Positions 54,788 through 63,637 of a stretch of 64,000 nucleotides of DNA are shown piece after piece (positions within the stretch are counted from its first letter, which is position 1; each line of letters starts with the position of its first letter). The notes under the pieces were generated by a model that ran no database searches, was not told where the DNA came from, and saw only the letters and a program-made list of their open reading frames with translations. The stretch is from Duganella sp. CF402 (GTDB lineage Bacteria; Pseudomonadota; Gammaproteobacteria; Burkholderiales; Burkholderiaceae_D): assembly GCF_900109645.1 (NCBI RefSeq), contig NZ_FOBG01000002.1, positions 124,001 through 188,000 on the forward strand, in the 5' to 3' direction. The position numbers were made by a program, and so were the translations under genes.

Positions 54788-55677
54788 GCGCTCTCCACGG
54801 CGGCCGCGTTCGTCAGCAGTTCCGGCAGCACATCGGCCGACTGCATCAGCTGCACGCCGCGCGCCTGCATGGCTTGCAGGAAGGCCTGGTATTGCGCATC
54901 AAAGCCGCTCACCGCGCTGATGCAGTCGGTCACCAGCACCAGCTTGGCCAGCGATGCCGGGCCGTACTCGGCCGCGAAATAATCGGCGATGTGTTCGACC
55001 GTGGCTTTCACGCAATGGCTGCCGGCCTCGCCGGCCACGTAGATGCGATCGGCCTCGGCCAGTGTGCGCACGAACTTGGTGTTGAACTGGGTGTCGGGAT
55101 CGTCGGCGTACGGCACCTCGGCCTGCACCGCCGAGTAGTGCTCGGTCCACGGGTTGGAACCCTTGGCCAGCTTGGCGACGATGCCCAGCGACGCTTCTTC
55201 CCAATGGCTGTAGGCGGCGTGCACATCGGCGTGGACGTTGTTGCCCCAGCTGCCGATCTCGCAATGCACCGGCCATACCATCAGCTTGTAGCGGCCGGCC
55301 GCTTCCAGCTGGTCGAGGTAGTTGAGGGTCAACGGCAAGGCGGCGGGATGACGCGGCGTGTACTTCTGCGCGCGCACATCGGCGGCGGTGATTTCGGTGA
55401 ACGGGGCGACCGGCGCGCCGTCGGCGGCGATCCAGAAGGTCGGGTGGGCGATGTCGAAACGGTGGTGCGAATCGAGCGTGAGGCTGATGGCGCTCAGGCC
55501 GGCGCGGCCACGATTGATCAGGGAGGCCAGGCGCAGCATGTCCTGGTGGGCGCCAGGTACCGGCAGCGATGGCGCCAGCGGCTGGCGGCTGACCGGGTCG
55601 ATCGGTCGATAGTTTTCCGGCAGGTCGCAAAAATCGTTTTGCGGGTCTATCATCAAGAGATGCAGATTCCGTTTCAT
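54784..55677 (-). CDS. pncA: Nicotinamidase-like cysteine hydrolase
   Basis: 297 residues from ATG 55677 (MKRNLHLLMIDPQNDFCDLP). Isochorismatase fold with catalytic Asp in MIDPQNDF and nucleophile Cys in GEAGSHCVKATVEH; the metal-binding DSHHRFDIAHPTFW is present. It is longer than E. coli PncA (about 213). Operon with pncB makes deamidation of nicotinamide the likely reaction. Confidence 0.88.
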   Translation of the reverse strand: MKRNLHLLMIDPQNDFCDLPENYRPIDPVSRQPLAPSLPVPGAHQDMLRLASLINRGRAGLSAISLTLDSHHRFDIAHPTFWIAADGAPVAPFTEITAADVRAQKYTPRHPAALPLTLNYLDQLEAAGRYKLMVWPVHCEIGSWGNNVHADVHAAYSHWEEASLGIVAKLAKGSNPWTEHYSAVQAEVPYADDPDTQFNTKFVRTLAEADRIYVAGEAGSHCVKATVEHIADYFAAEYGPASLAKLVLVTDCISAVSGFDAQYQAFLQAMQARGVQLMQSADVLPELLTNAAAVESA

Positions 55678-55730
55678 GGGGGCTCCATTGCTGTAAGCCC
55701 CCATGATACCGCACGGAGCGGGATTATTGC

Positions 55731-56342
55731 TTAGGCAGCAATGGCCTCGATCTGGGCACGGCTCTTGGCCAGCGCGGCAGCGACGGCCTCTTCGCCCATC
55801 GCCACGCCTTCGGTCACGACGAAGGTGACGTCGGTCATGCCGAGGAAGCCCAGCACCGAACGCAGGTAGGTGGTGGTGTGGTCATAGGCGGCGGCAGGGC
55901 CTTCGCTGTAGGCGCCGCCGGTGGCGACGAACACGATCACTTTCTTGCCGTGGACCAGGCCTTCAGGGCCGTTGGCGCCGTATTTGAAGGTGCGGCCGGC
56001 GCGGGCCACGTGGTCGATCCAGGCTTTCAGGCCGGAAGTCACGGAGAAGTTGTACATCGGTGCGCCGATCACGATGGTGTCGGCGGCCAGCAGTTCGTCC
56101 ACCAGGGTGTCCGAAGTCTTGATGGTGAAGGCTTGTTCGGCGTTGCGCTGCTCGGCCGGGGTGAAGTAAGCGCCCAGCATTTGCTCGGTCAGGTGCGGCA
56201 CCGGGCTGGTGGCCAGGTCGCGGGTGACGACGGTGGTCGAAGCGTCGGCGGCTTTCAGCTTGGCGATGAATTCGCTGCCCAGTTGGCGGGTCAGGGAGCC
56301 GGTGCTGCGCACGCTGCTGTCGATGTGGAGTACTTTTGCCAT
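55731..56342 (-). CDS. azoR: FMN-dependent NADH:quinone oxidoreductase/azoreductase
   Basis: 203 residues, flavodoxin-like: KVLHIDSSVRSTGSLTRQLGSEF phosphate loop, VIGAPMYNFSVTSGLKAWIDHVARAGRTF and VFVATGGAYSEGPAAAYDH. Two-electron quinone reduction under thiol or quinone stress. Divergent from a LysR gene that probably regulates it. Confidence 0.94.
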   Translation of the reverse strand: MAKVLHIDSSVRSTGSLTRQLGSEFIAKLKAADASTTVVTRDLATSPVPHLTEQMLGAYFTPAEQRNAEQAFTIKTSDTLVDELLAADTIVIGAPMYNFSVTSGLKAWIDHVARAGRTFKYGANGPEGLVHGKKVIVFVATGGAYSEGPAAAYDHTTTYLRSVLGFLGMTDVTFVVTEGVAMGEEAVAAALAKSRAQIEAIAA

Positions 56343-56386
56343 GATGCGGTGTCCTTTCGGTGAGGGAATGAACGCATCGTAAAACG

Positions 56387-56442
56387 ATTATAATATCGAG
56401 TAAATACAGTTTATTTCTATTTTACCTATCGATAAAATCGAT
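56387..56442. promoter_or_regulatory. Divergent promoter/operator of azoR and LysR
   Basis: TATAAT occurs on both strands at 56387-56394, and ATCGAT-N3-ATCGAT (56428-56442) touches the LysR ATG. Likely LysR-type control of both genes. Confidence 0.5.
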
Positions 56443-56443
56443 C

Positions 56444-57559
56444 ATGCGAGATCCCGGCCTTCCCTCCCTTGACCAGTTGCGCGTGTTTATCGCCGTCATC
56501 GACCACGGCGGTTTCGCCCATGCCGCGCGCGCCCTGCACCGTACCCAGTCGGTGATCAGCTACACCATCGCCAACCTGGAAGAACAGCTGAATGTGGCGC
56601 TGCTCGACCGCAGTACCCGCAAGCCGACCCTGACCGAGGCCGGCAAGGCGCTGCTGGCCGACGCCCGCGCCGTCTCGCTCAAGGTGGACGGCATGCGCGC
56701 CCGCGCCAAGGCGCTGTCGGCCGGGCTGGAAGCCGAGGTGTCGCTGGTGGTGGACGTGATGTTCTCGACCTGCACCCTGGTGCGCATCCTGCACGCCTTC
56801 CAGAAGGAATTCCCGACCGTCTCCATGCGCCTGCGCACCGAGGCGCTGGGCGCGGTGACCCAGCTGGTGATGGACGGCACCTGCCGCATCGGCATCAGCG
56901 GCTGGATGCCGGGCACGCCGGACGTGATCGAACGCCAGGCCTGCGGTTTCGTGACGATGGTGCCGGTGGTGGCGCCCGGCCATCCGCTGGCGCAGATCGA
57001 GGGCATCGTGCCGACCGAAGTGCTACGCGAACACACCCAGCTGGTACTGACCGACCGCAGCACGCTGACGGCAGGCCAGGACTTCGGCGTGCTGGCCCTG
57101 CGCGACTGGCGCCTGGGCGACCTCAGCTCCAAGCATGCGCTGCTGCGCAACGGCATCGGCTGGGGCAATATGCCGCTCGAGTTCGTGCAGTGGGACCTCG
57201 ACGCGGGCCGGCTGGTGCAATTGCAGATTCCCGAGGGCAGCGCCTTCAGCTTCCCGCTGTACGTGATCCGGCGCGGCGACGAACAGCCCGGTCCGGCCAC
57301 GCGCTGGCTGATGCAGCAATTCATGGCGCTGACCCAGCCGGGCGCGGCGGCGGCGGCACAAGCCGATGGCGCGCAATGCCTGTCCGCACACGGCGACCCG
57401 GTGCCCGCCTACGCCCACGCGGCGGATGGCGTCAGCGATGCCGCGCCGGCCGCCGTCGGCCAACCGCCGCGCAAGTCCCGGGCCAAGCCAAAGCCGCCGC
57501 AGCCGGACGCGCCGGCCGGGATGGCGGTGGCCGCGCCTATCTCACTCCGGCCGCGTTGA
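56444..57559 (+). CDS. LysR-family regulator with long C-terminal tail
   Basis: 371 residues. HTH at the N-terminus (LRVFIAVIDHGGFAHAARALHRTQSVISYTIANLEEQL) and an effector domain to about residue 295. An extra tail of about 75 residues, rich in Ala/Pro (QPPRKSRAKPKPPQPDAPAG), follows; typical LysR proteins end near 300. The gene end overlaps convergent cbpM by 23 bases. Probable regulator of azoR. Confidence 0.9.
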   Translation: MRDPGLPSLDQLRVFIAVIDHGGFAHAARALHRTQSVISYTIANLEEQLNVALLDRSTRKPTLTEAGKALLADARAVSLKVDGMRARAKALSAGLEAEVSLVVDVMFSTCTLVRILHAFQKEFPTVSMRLRTEALGAVTQLVMDGTCRIGISGWMPGTPDVIERQACGFVTMVPVVAPGHPLAQIEGIVPTEVLREHTQLVLTDRSTLTAGQDFGVLALRDWRLGDLSSKHALLRNGIGWGNMPLEFVQWDLDAGRLVQLQIPEGSAFSFPLYVIRRGDEQPGPATRWLMQQFMALTQPGAAAAAQADGAQCLSAHGDPVPAYAHAADGVSDAAPAAVGQPPRKSRAKPKPPQPDAPAGMAVAAPISLRPR

Positions 57560-57851
57560 GCTTACGGCGCAGGCGGCTGATTTCTTCCGACAGGTCGACC
57601 ACCAGCGCCGCCACGTCATCGTTGGCCTCGAAGTCGCGTTCGATCTGGCACAGGCGCCGTGCCCGCACCAGGTCGGCGCTGCTGAAACGCCAGCCGCCGC
57701 TATGCGGCGAAGCGTCCTGCAGCAGAATACCGGTGCGCACATGCTGCACCACCCAGTCCGGCTCCACGGCGCAGGCTTGCGCCAGTTCTTCCAGGGTCAG
57801 CGCGGCCTCGTCGACCAGCACCGCCATCACGATTGCTTGTCCCATGATCAT
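57537..57851 (-). CDS. cbpM: CbpA modulator CbpM
   Basis: 104 residues: MerR-like segment VDEAALTLEELAQACAVEPDWVVQHVRTGIL and a C-terminal coiled coil (VVDLSEEISRLRRKLNAAG). Inhibits CbpA. Start overlaps the cbpA stop by four bases. Confidence 0.88.
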   Translation of the reverse strand: MIMGQAIVMAVLVDEAALTLEELAQACAVEPDWVVQHVRTGILLQDASPHSGGWRFSSADLVRARRLCQIERDFEANDDVAALVVDLSEEISRLRRKLNAAGVR

Positions 57852-58771
57852 CCTCCCGCGCGCGGATTGAACGCCATCTCGCGCGCCATCGTCTGGTACA
57901 GTTCGCGGTTGCGCTCGCTATTCGCGGGCGGCAGCACCACTTCCAGCAACAGGTATAAATCGCCGGCTTCCTTGCCGGGAATGCCGCGTCCGCGCAGGCG
58001 CAGCTTGCGCCCACTCTGCGAACCGGCCGGCACCGTCACGTTCACCTTGCCGGACGGCGTGGTCACCTCGATCTCGCCGCCCAGCGCCAGCTCCCACGGC
58101 GCCACCGGCACCGTCTGGTACACATCGCGGCCGTCGAGGCGGTAGCGCGGGTTGGGGCGGAACTGGATTTCCAGATACAGGTCGCCCGGCCCGGCCGCGC
58201 CCGGGTGGCCCTGCCCCGCCAGCCGCAGCTGCTGGCCGGCGGTTACGCCGGCCGGAATGTTGACGCTGAGGTTGCGCTCGCGCGTGACGATGCGGTCCTG
58301 CGCATCGCGCTCGGCCAGCATCAGGCTGACGGTGCGGGTGGCGCCGTGGTAGCTGTCGGCCAGCTCGATGGTGATGCTGGCATGGCTGTCCTCGCCGCGC
58401 CGGGGCGGCTGGCGCCGGCGGCCGCCGCCGAGGTTGGCAAACAGGTCGGCAAAGAAATCGCTGCTCGCAGGGTCGCTGCCGAAGCCCCCCGCGCCGCCGC
58501 CAAAGCCGCGGCCCCAGTCCGGCGGCGGACGGAACTCCTGGCCGGCGCGGTACTGCTGGCCGCGCCCGAGGTCGTCATAGGCGGCGCGTTTTTCCGCGTC
58601 GCCCAGCACGCCGTAGGCTTCGTTAATTTCCTGGGTTTTCTTCTGGGCGTCGGCTTCCTTGCTGACGTCGGGATGGTATTTGCGTACCAGCTTGCGGTAC
58701 GCCTTTTTGATGTCCTCTTCGCTGGCCGTCTTGGCCACGCCCAGGGTCTGGTAGTAATCTTTGTATTCCAC
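57848..58771 (-). CDS. cbpA: DnaJ-type co-chaperone/curved DNA-binding protein
   Basis: 307 residues. J domain with HPD in YRKLVRKYHPDVSKEAD, Gly-rich linker (about 70-115), then two C-terminal substrate-binding domains (GEDSHASITIELADSYHGATR; GDLYLEIQFRPNPRY). No zinc-finger repeats. GTG start at 58771 with GGGAG upstream. Works with DnaK; cbpM follows in the same operon. Confidence 0.93.
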   Translation of the reverse strand: MEYKDYYQTLGVAKTASEEDIKKAYRKLVRKYHPDVSKEADAQKKTQEINEAYGVLGDAEKRAAYDDLGRGQQYRAGQEFRPPPDWGRGFGGGAGGFGSDPASSDFFADLFANLGGGRRRQPPRRGEDSHASITIELADSYHGATRTVSLMLAERDAQDRIVTRERNLSVNIPAGVTAGQQLRLAGQGHPGAAGPGDLYLEIQFRPNPRYRLDGRDVYQTVPVAPWELALGGEIEVTTPSGKVNVTVPAGSQSGRKLRLRGRGIPGKEAGDLYLLLEVVLPPANSERNRELYQTMAREMAFNPRAGG

Positions 58772-59402
58772 GTTGCGGGCTCCCGTATGCTTTGACTATC
58801 AGTCTACCGAAAAAGCTCGGAACGTGTAGGCAGATACGGTCAGCCCTAAGTCGTGGCCAAGGTTGCCAGCGCTGCCTCGGACAGCACATCCTCGACCAAC
58901 AGCGCAGCAACTCCCCAACACGGATTCCTGCCAAGTGAGCATTGCTCGATTGCGTGCTGCGTGCCGTTTAATTGCAATGAACGAAAGGTACCCCTAAGTT
59001 CTTTTCGGTGATTTTTTTCCTGTGCCATATCGAAAACAAAAGGATTTAATGTATCCAAGGGTGAGTTCTTTTGTTTTAGAAATCAACCGAAAATCGTTAA
59101 TGGCGAAATCCCTTTACTTTCAATCGATTAGCTTAAAATATAAGGATTTCGCTATTTTCTTATTTTAAAAATTCATTACGCTCATGTACCGCCACACTTT
59201 ATCTCTTAGGCCACATGCAGTAGTTCGCATCTGTGAAGATATCCAACCTCAGCCGCAACATTGACGTCGCCCGTGGTCACTATCCAGCTGGCTGTAGGAA
59301 TTTTCTTACGCTATTGAGCACAAAATGTTGCGAAAATGAAAAAATCGTAGGAGAATTGACTACAAACGACTTTTGGTAATACTTCATGGCATAGGAGAAG
59401 TG
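58772..59402. other. 631-base gap at the edge of the AT-rich island
   Basis: No convincing gene. A TTG-started frame of 70 codons on the minus strand (58846-59058) has no ribosome site. Base composition changes sharply near 58980 from GC-rich to AT-rich. An inverted repeat GCGAAATCC (59103-59111) / GGATTTCGC (59144-59152) with a 32-base A/T loop stands inside. AGGAGAAGTG before 59403 is the ribosome site of the next gene. Confidence 0.5.
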
Positions 59403-59591
59403 ATGGACTGGACATCTTTGGCGACGCACGTAGGCACATTCATTGCTGGGCTTGGTGCGGGTTGGACGGTGCGGATAGCATACTCTAAGCGGTTCGTCGA
59501 TTCGAGCCGAACCACCAAAGTTAAGCAAACTGGCAACTTTGTTGGCGGTGACATGGTCGCAGGCGACATGCATAAGAACAACAAACCGTGA
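59403..59591 (+). CDS. Small membrane protein with GD-motif tail, first gene of ABC-3C system
   Basis: 62 residues from ATG 59403 (GGAG upstream; an in-frame ATG at 59373 is less likely). One membrane helix (HVGTFIAGLGAGWTVRIAY), a basic stretch, and the tail KQTGNFVGGDMVAGDMHKNN. The GD/VGGD pattern reappears at the N-terminus of the next protein, suggesting the two bind the same partner or each other. GTGA overlap with the next gene. Could be a membrane-acting effector. Confidence 0.7.
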   Translation: MDWTSLATHVGTFIAGLGAGWTVRIAYSKRFVDSSRTTKVKQTGNFVGGDMVAGDMHKNNKP

Positions 59592-60154
59592 GCGAACAGA
59601 ACGACAACGTTGTAACCGGCGACCTTGTCGGTGGCAACAAAACCGAAAACAACTTCAATTTCTCATCTCCCCTTGCCCTAGGGAATAGCGAACTCACAAG
59701 GCTGTATATCAAACTCAGGCAAGACGATCCCGATAAAGATACAGCCGGAGGATTTTGTGAGCAACTTCAGCACTACATGACTAGCACGACGGACGGAGAC
59801 GTTCGCGGCCTTGAAGCAAAACTTCAGGAGAGTGGTCGTCTCGATCAACTTTCAGTCGCCAAGGCAATGAAGGAAAGTGCCTTTAAGGCGATCATGCGAA
59901 GGCAAACATCTAGTACAGCACAACGAATCTTTACGATTGTTCTGGATGAGCTCCATACCAATTTTATGCTAACCGCAACCCCAATGATTCAAATTGAAGC
60001 TGGACGAGCGGCAATCGATCAAGCTATCTTAAAGGTTATAAATGATACCAAATCTATACTTGGGGAAAACCTTTTAGAAATTACCGCAAAGGATCTCTTT
60101 TCTTTAATATATTTCCTTGGTGGAAATTGCCACATAAGGTGGGATAAATGCTGA
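59588..60154 (+). CDS. ABC-three-component (ABC-3C) system C-terminal-domain protein
   Basis: 188 residues from GTG 59588. N-terminal NVVTGDLVGGNKTENNFNFS (short beta-rich GD repeat as seen in conflict-system adaptor/effector proteins), then an alpha-helical domain (FCEQLQHYMTSTTDGDVRGLEAKLQESG ... FMLTATPMIQIEAGRAAIDQAI). This arrangement matches the ABC-3C component that carries a variable effector head and conserved C-terminal domain; assignment by context and memory. Overlaps both neighbours. Confidence 0.68.
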   Translation: MSEQNDNVVTGDLVGGNKTENNFNFSSPLALGNSELTRLYIKLRQDDPDKDTAGGFCEQLQHYMTSTTDGDVRGLEAKLQESGRLDQLSVAKAMKESAFKAIMRRQTSSTAQRIFTIVLDELHTNFMLTATPMIQIEAGRAAIDQAILKVINDTKSILGENLLEITAKDLFSLIYFLGGNCHIRWDKC

Positions 60155-60648
60155 TTTACCACCCGGGATATGATGCCTATCATTGCATTTTCCGATTACT
60201 AGCTGTAATTGACAAAGTGCAAGATTTGGAGATCGATAAAGCACGAATACTTGAATTCTTCCTTCTTTATCCGTCTGCTGTTACACAAGTCAAGATCCCT
60301 CAAGGGATGACCCCTATTCGGAAAGAAGCCAAGCTTCTCAGTAATCAGTATCATGACCCTATTAATATAAGAACGACGTTCCGAGATATGCGATTCATTC
60401 AAGACGCGGCGCTAAAATGTATCGCGGCGGCAAGCCTTATTGATCTAGATCGCTTTGAAGTTGGATATGTTACTCGTACAAAATTACCTATCCCGGATTC
60501 ATTAAACTCATACATTAGGTCATTTGTAAAATCACACGACAATGTGTCTCGTTTCGTGCTCGATGAATTATCGACAATTCCTCTTCTGGGAGTAAACGGA
60601 TTGAAGCACAGAACCGAGTTAATGGAATACAGATATGACTTTATATAA
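60148..60648 (+). CDS. ABC-3C system middle component
   Basis: 166 residues, starting MLIYHPGYDAYHCIFRLLAVIDKV; helical with LEFFLLYPSAVTQVKIPQGM and RDMRFIQDAALKCIAAASL. The opening text and its position just before a coiled-coil ABC ATPase match ABC-3C middle components (MC5-like, tentative). Overlaps the upstream gene by 7 and the downstream gene by 14 bases. Confidence 0.72.
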   Translation: MLIYHPGYDAYHCIFRLLAVIDKVQDLEIDKARILEFFLLYPSAVTQVKIPQGMTPIRKEAKLLSNQYHDPINIRTTFRDMRFIQDAALKCIAAASLIDLDRFEVGYVTRTKLPIPDSLNSYIRSFVKSHDNVSRFVLDELSTIPLLGVNGLKHRTELMEYRYDFI

Positions 60649-62548
60649 ACCAACACTTAAGATAAACCGACTAATAGTTTTTCAAAGCGGGCATAAAGCC
60701 TTTGATTGCGAGTTTCACGCGGGCGTAAACGTAATTCGTGGTCGAAATAGTAGTGGAAAAACTACTATAATGGATATGCTTGCTTTTTCACTTGGTGCTG
60801 AAAACATCCGGTGGAAGCAAGAGGCACTAATGTGTACAGATACCCTTGTAGAAGTCGAGCTTAACGGAAAAGTAGCCACTTTACGAAGAGAAATTAGCGA
60901 AAGCCTGAAAAGGCCGATGGCAATTTATTGGGGAACCCTGGAATCAGCGCTCAAAGCGGGCTCGCAAGATTGGGAATTGTACCCATTTTTGCGCAGCGCA
61001 CATCGGATTAGCTTCTCACAGGCATTGATCGAGGCGCTTGAGATGCCCCAAGCCCAAGGTGATGGCGCGTCAAATCTTACGCTACATCAGCTACTTAGGG
61101 TCCTGTACGCAGACCAGCCATCAGTTCACAGTCCCATATTTCGCCTAGATAGTTTCGATACGCCGTTAACTCGCGATATGGTTGGTGGGTATCTTTGTGG
61201 AGTCTATGATGACGAATTATATTCTGCTCAATTAAGGTTGAGGGAGATCGATTCGCTTTTAGGAAAACAGGAAAGCGAATTACGTAGCATTTACAATGTT
61301 TTAGGTCGTTCAGGGCAGTCAGAAAGTTTGGATTTTTTAAACATCAAAATCACCGAACTTGAAGAAGCGCGCACTCAGCAGTCTGCTAATTTGATAGAAC
61401 TTAAGCAGAAGCGTACTATCAACAACAAGGAACGAAAAGCTGCACAAGCCTTTCCGGATAACTTACGACAGCAGCTTAACGATATACGCCGCAAAGAGTT
61501 TGAAGCTAAAGATCAACTGCATTCTTTAGAACTTGATCAAACTGATTCTACAATGTTCGTAGCCGAGTTGCGTGCAAGATTACAGAATTTAGATGAATCG
61601 AAAGAAACCCGCTCTTATTTTGGCAACTTAAGATTTGATTTCTGCCCAAGCTGCCTCTCGCCATTACTTAGTGAAAAGGATCACGATCACTGCCATCTTT
61701 GCACGCAGGAATTAGGCGATGGCCGAGGTGAAATGCAGTTACTAAGGATGAGAAATGAAATAAACGTCCAATTAAAAGAGTCAGAATCGCTATTAGAAGG
61801 GCGAGAAAAAAATATCGAAGAGTTAAGAACAAATATTCCGCTGATTACGGATCAATTACGGGCGTTAGAACGAAAGTATCGTGATCTGGAGTCGTCTTGG
61901 TCAAGTGAGGTTGAACTGGCAATTGAAGAAGCCGCTAGGAAAATTGGTAATTTGGACGAAGAAATTCGTCAAGCTTACGAACGCCAAAAGCTAGCTGCGG
62001 TTATTGCAGAATTACAAGCCAAGCGTGATTTATTACATAACGAAAAGATCAAACTAGAAGACCGAGTGCGCCAGCTCGCGGTACGTCAAGATAGCCGCAA
62101 AGCAGAAGTAGCAGCGACTGTTTCCAGTGCTATGCAAAGGCTCCTAAAATTAGATCTACCATTGCAAGAAGAATTCAAAAATCCTCGCGAAGTAATATTC
62201 GACTTTGTTGAGAATGCTGTTTATGTGAATGGCGCAAAGAATTTCTCCGAAAGTTCGGCTGTCGTGTTGAGACACATTTTCCACTTAGCGTTATTAACTG
62301 CCAGCATCAAACACCCGTACATGCGTGTTCCGCGTTTTATGATGCTTGACGGGATAGATGATGGAGGCATGGAGAAGGAACGCAGTCACCGGCTCCAAGA
62401 GATTATCGTTAACGAATGTGAAGGTTTTGATGTTGATTTTCAATTAATATTTGCCACATCGGAAATAAATCCGTTATTGGAAAGAGAGGATCTAGTCGCA
62501 GGAAGGTCGTTTAGTCCGAATGCCCGTTCACTAGACGTGCGAAATTAA
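60635..62548 (+). CDS. ABC-3C system ATPase with coiled coil and zinc hook
   Basis: 637 residues, SMC/Rad50-like. Walker A GRNSSGKTT (36-44), long coiled coils (about 195-310 and 375-500) around a four-cysteine zinc element CPSC (337-340) and CHLC (353-356), signature-like FSESSAVVLRHIFHLALL, Walker B RFMMLDGIDD (near 566-574), and FATSE as H-loop region. It would sense DNA or phage structures and switch the effector components. AT-rich, unlike the chromosome around it. Confidence 0.88.
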   Translation: MTLYKPTLKINRLIVFQSGHKAFDCEFHAGVNVIRGRNSSGKTTIMDMLAFSLGAENIRWKQEALMCTDTLVEVELNGKVATLRREISESLKRPMAIYWGTLESALKAGSQDWELYPFLRSAHRISFSQALIEALEMPQAQGDGASNLTLHQLLRVLYADQPSVHSPIFRLDSFDTPLTRDMVGGYLCGVYDDELYSAQLRLREIDSLLGKQESELRSIYNVLGRSGQSESLDFLNIKITELEEARTQQSANLIELKQKRTINNKERKAAQAFPDNLRQQLNDIRRKEFEAKDQLHSLELDQTDSTMFVAELRARLQNLDESKETRSYFGNLRFDFCPSCLSPLLSEKDHDHCHLCTQELGDGRGEMQLLRMRNEINVQLKESESLLEGREKNIEELRTNIPLITDQLRALERKYRDLESSWSSEVELAIEEAARKIGNLDEEIRQAYERQKLAAVIAELQAKRDLLHNEKIKLEDRVRQLAVRQDSRKAEVAATVSSAMQRLLKLDLPLQEEFKNPREVIFDFVENAVYVNGAKNFSESSAVVLRHIFHLALLTASIKHPYMRVPRFMMLDGIDDGGMEKERSHRLQEIIVNECEGFDVDFQLIFATSEINPLLEREDLVAGRSFSPNARSLDVRN

Positions 62549-62617
62549 CTTAATATCCATTGTTTTGAATGGTCTTTTATGTCGTCGTTATAGATTCATA
62601 TAGGGCGTGGAGATTGT

Positions 62618-62959
62618 ATGGCTAAATCTGTACTACTTTCAAATGGAAAATTCTGGGCAACGCAAACTGCGGCAAAAGCGCATTTTAAAGCGATATTAAA
62701 TGGTCTATCGGACGGTGAAAGTGTAAAAAACATTTCAGACCAAAGCGATTTAGCCGCACTACTCCAAGAATATGACCGCGATATGCCCGCAGAAAGTACA
62801 AAGTCAGGGAAGGGTATTGCTTATTTCTTTAGGGACCGAGATAAAGAGCATAACGGTATGACCTCTTGCTTTTATGTCTATCGGATTGATGATACCTCGA
62901 TTGATTTCAGCTACATAAGAGCTATCGAGGTAGCTTCACGACGCGGTAATAAAAAATGA
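62618..62959 (+). CDS. DUF3223 (DCL-like) family protein
   Basis: 113 residues: VLLSNGKFWATQTAAKAHFKAILNGL ... LAALLQEYD ... STKSGKGIAYFFRDRDKEHNGMTSCFYVYRIDDTSIDFSYIRAI. This fits the DUF3223 pattern as I remember it. Function unknown; the family occurs in islands near nucleases. 69 bases after the ATPase gene, possibly independent. Confidence 0.65.
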   Translation: MAKSVLLSNGKFWATQTAAKAHFKAILNGLSDGESVKNISDQSDLAALLQEYDRDMPAESTKSGKGIAYFFRDRDKEHNGMTSCFYVYRIDDTSIDFSYIRAIEVASRRGNKK

Positions 62960-62994
62960 TAGTATCGATTGTCTTTTTAACTGCGTAGGCGGAA

Positions 62995-63504
62995 ATGGAA
63001 CCAATCACATGGGCATTTATAGGTACACTCTGCGGGGCGGCGGTCGGGGCGTTGACCAGCATCGCAACTACTACAATTAACAGTCGTAATGCGGCAAGCT
63101 TGCAATCTGCAAAAACTCGGGATGAGCGTGATGAGCGTCGAAGAGCATTTCAGCGCGAGACAATCCTTCAGGTACAAGATTGCTTTCATGATCTGATGCG
63201 TTTTTCTGCAAGGATCTATCTCTCCGATTTAGAGGCTTACCGGACTAATAAGGATTGGAAGAAAAATAGGCTTGGACCTGATTTGGACGAGGGTTTTAGA
63301 TTGCAAAATCAGAAACTGAGTTGTCTTGTAGAGCGTGTTTTTGATGACAATTTGCGATCTGAACTTCGTTCATTACATTCCACTGTTTCTTCTATAGCCT
63401 ATTCAGAAAATCGTGAGCACGCTGAAGCGATTCACCATGAATCAGCGTCACAATTTACGCAGACCATGAAGGCGCTAGGAGAAGTACTACGCTCTAATTA
63501 TTGA
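62995..63504 (+). CDS. Unknown protein with N-terminal membrane helix
   Basis: 169 residues: one membrane helix (ITWAFIGTLCGAAVGALTSIATTTI) followed by a basic, charged helical segment (KTRDERDERRRAFQRETILQVQDCF) and a mostly helical soluble part. Similar short proteins with a lone helix and cytosolic body occur in defence islands. No family recognised; AT-rich like its neighbours. Confidence 0.65.
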   Translation: MEPITWAFIGTLCGAAVGALTSIATTTINSRNAASLQSAKTRDERDERRRAFQRETILQVQDCFHDLMRFSARIYLSDLEAYRTNKDWKKNRLGPDLDEGFRLQNQKLSCLVERVFDDNLRSELRSLHSTVSSIAYSENREHAEAIHHESASQFTQTMKALGEVLRSNY

Positions 63505-63637
63505 AGAGGCGTTAAACAGCTATGGGCAAATGTCTGTTGAGCCGACACCTGTTGCGTCATACAGTCACTTTTTTGTTGATTTTTTATTAATTATCGCGCA
63601 CCATCCTTTACATGAACAACTATTAAGGATGGCAAAA

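Noticed and set aside
58846..59058. 70-codon minus-strand frame upstream of cbpA
   Set aside because: TTG start without a ribosome site; composition changes in the middle of the frame, which a real gene would not show.
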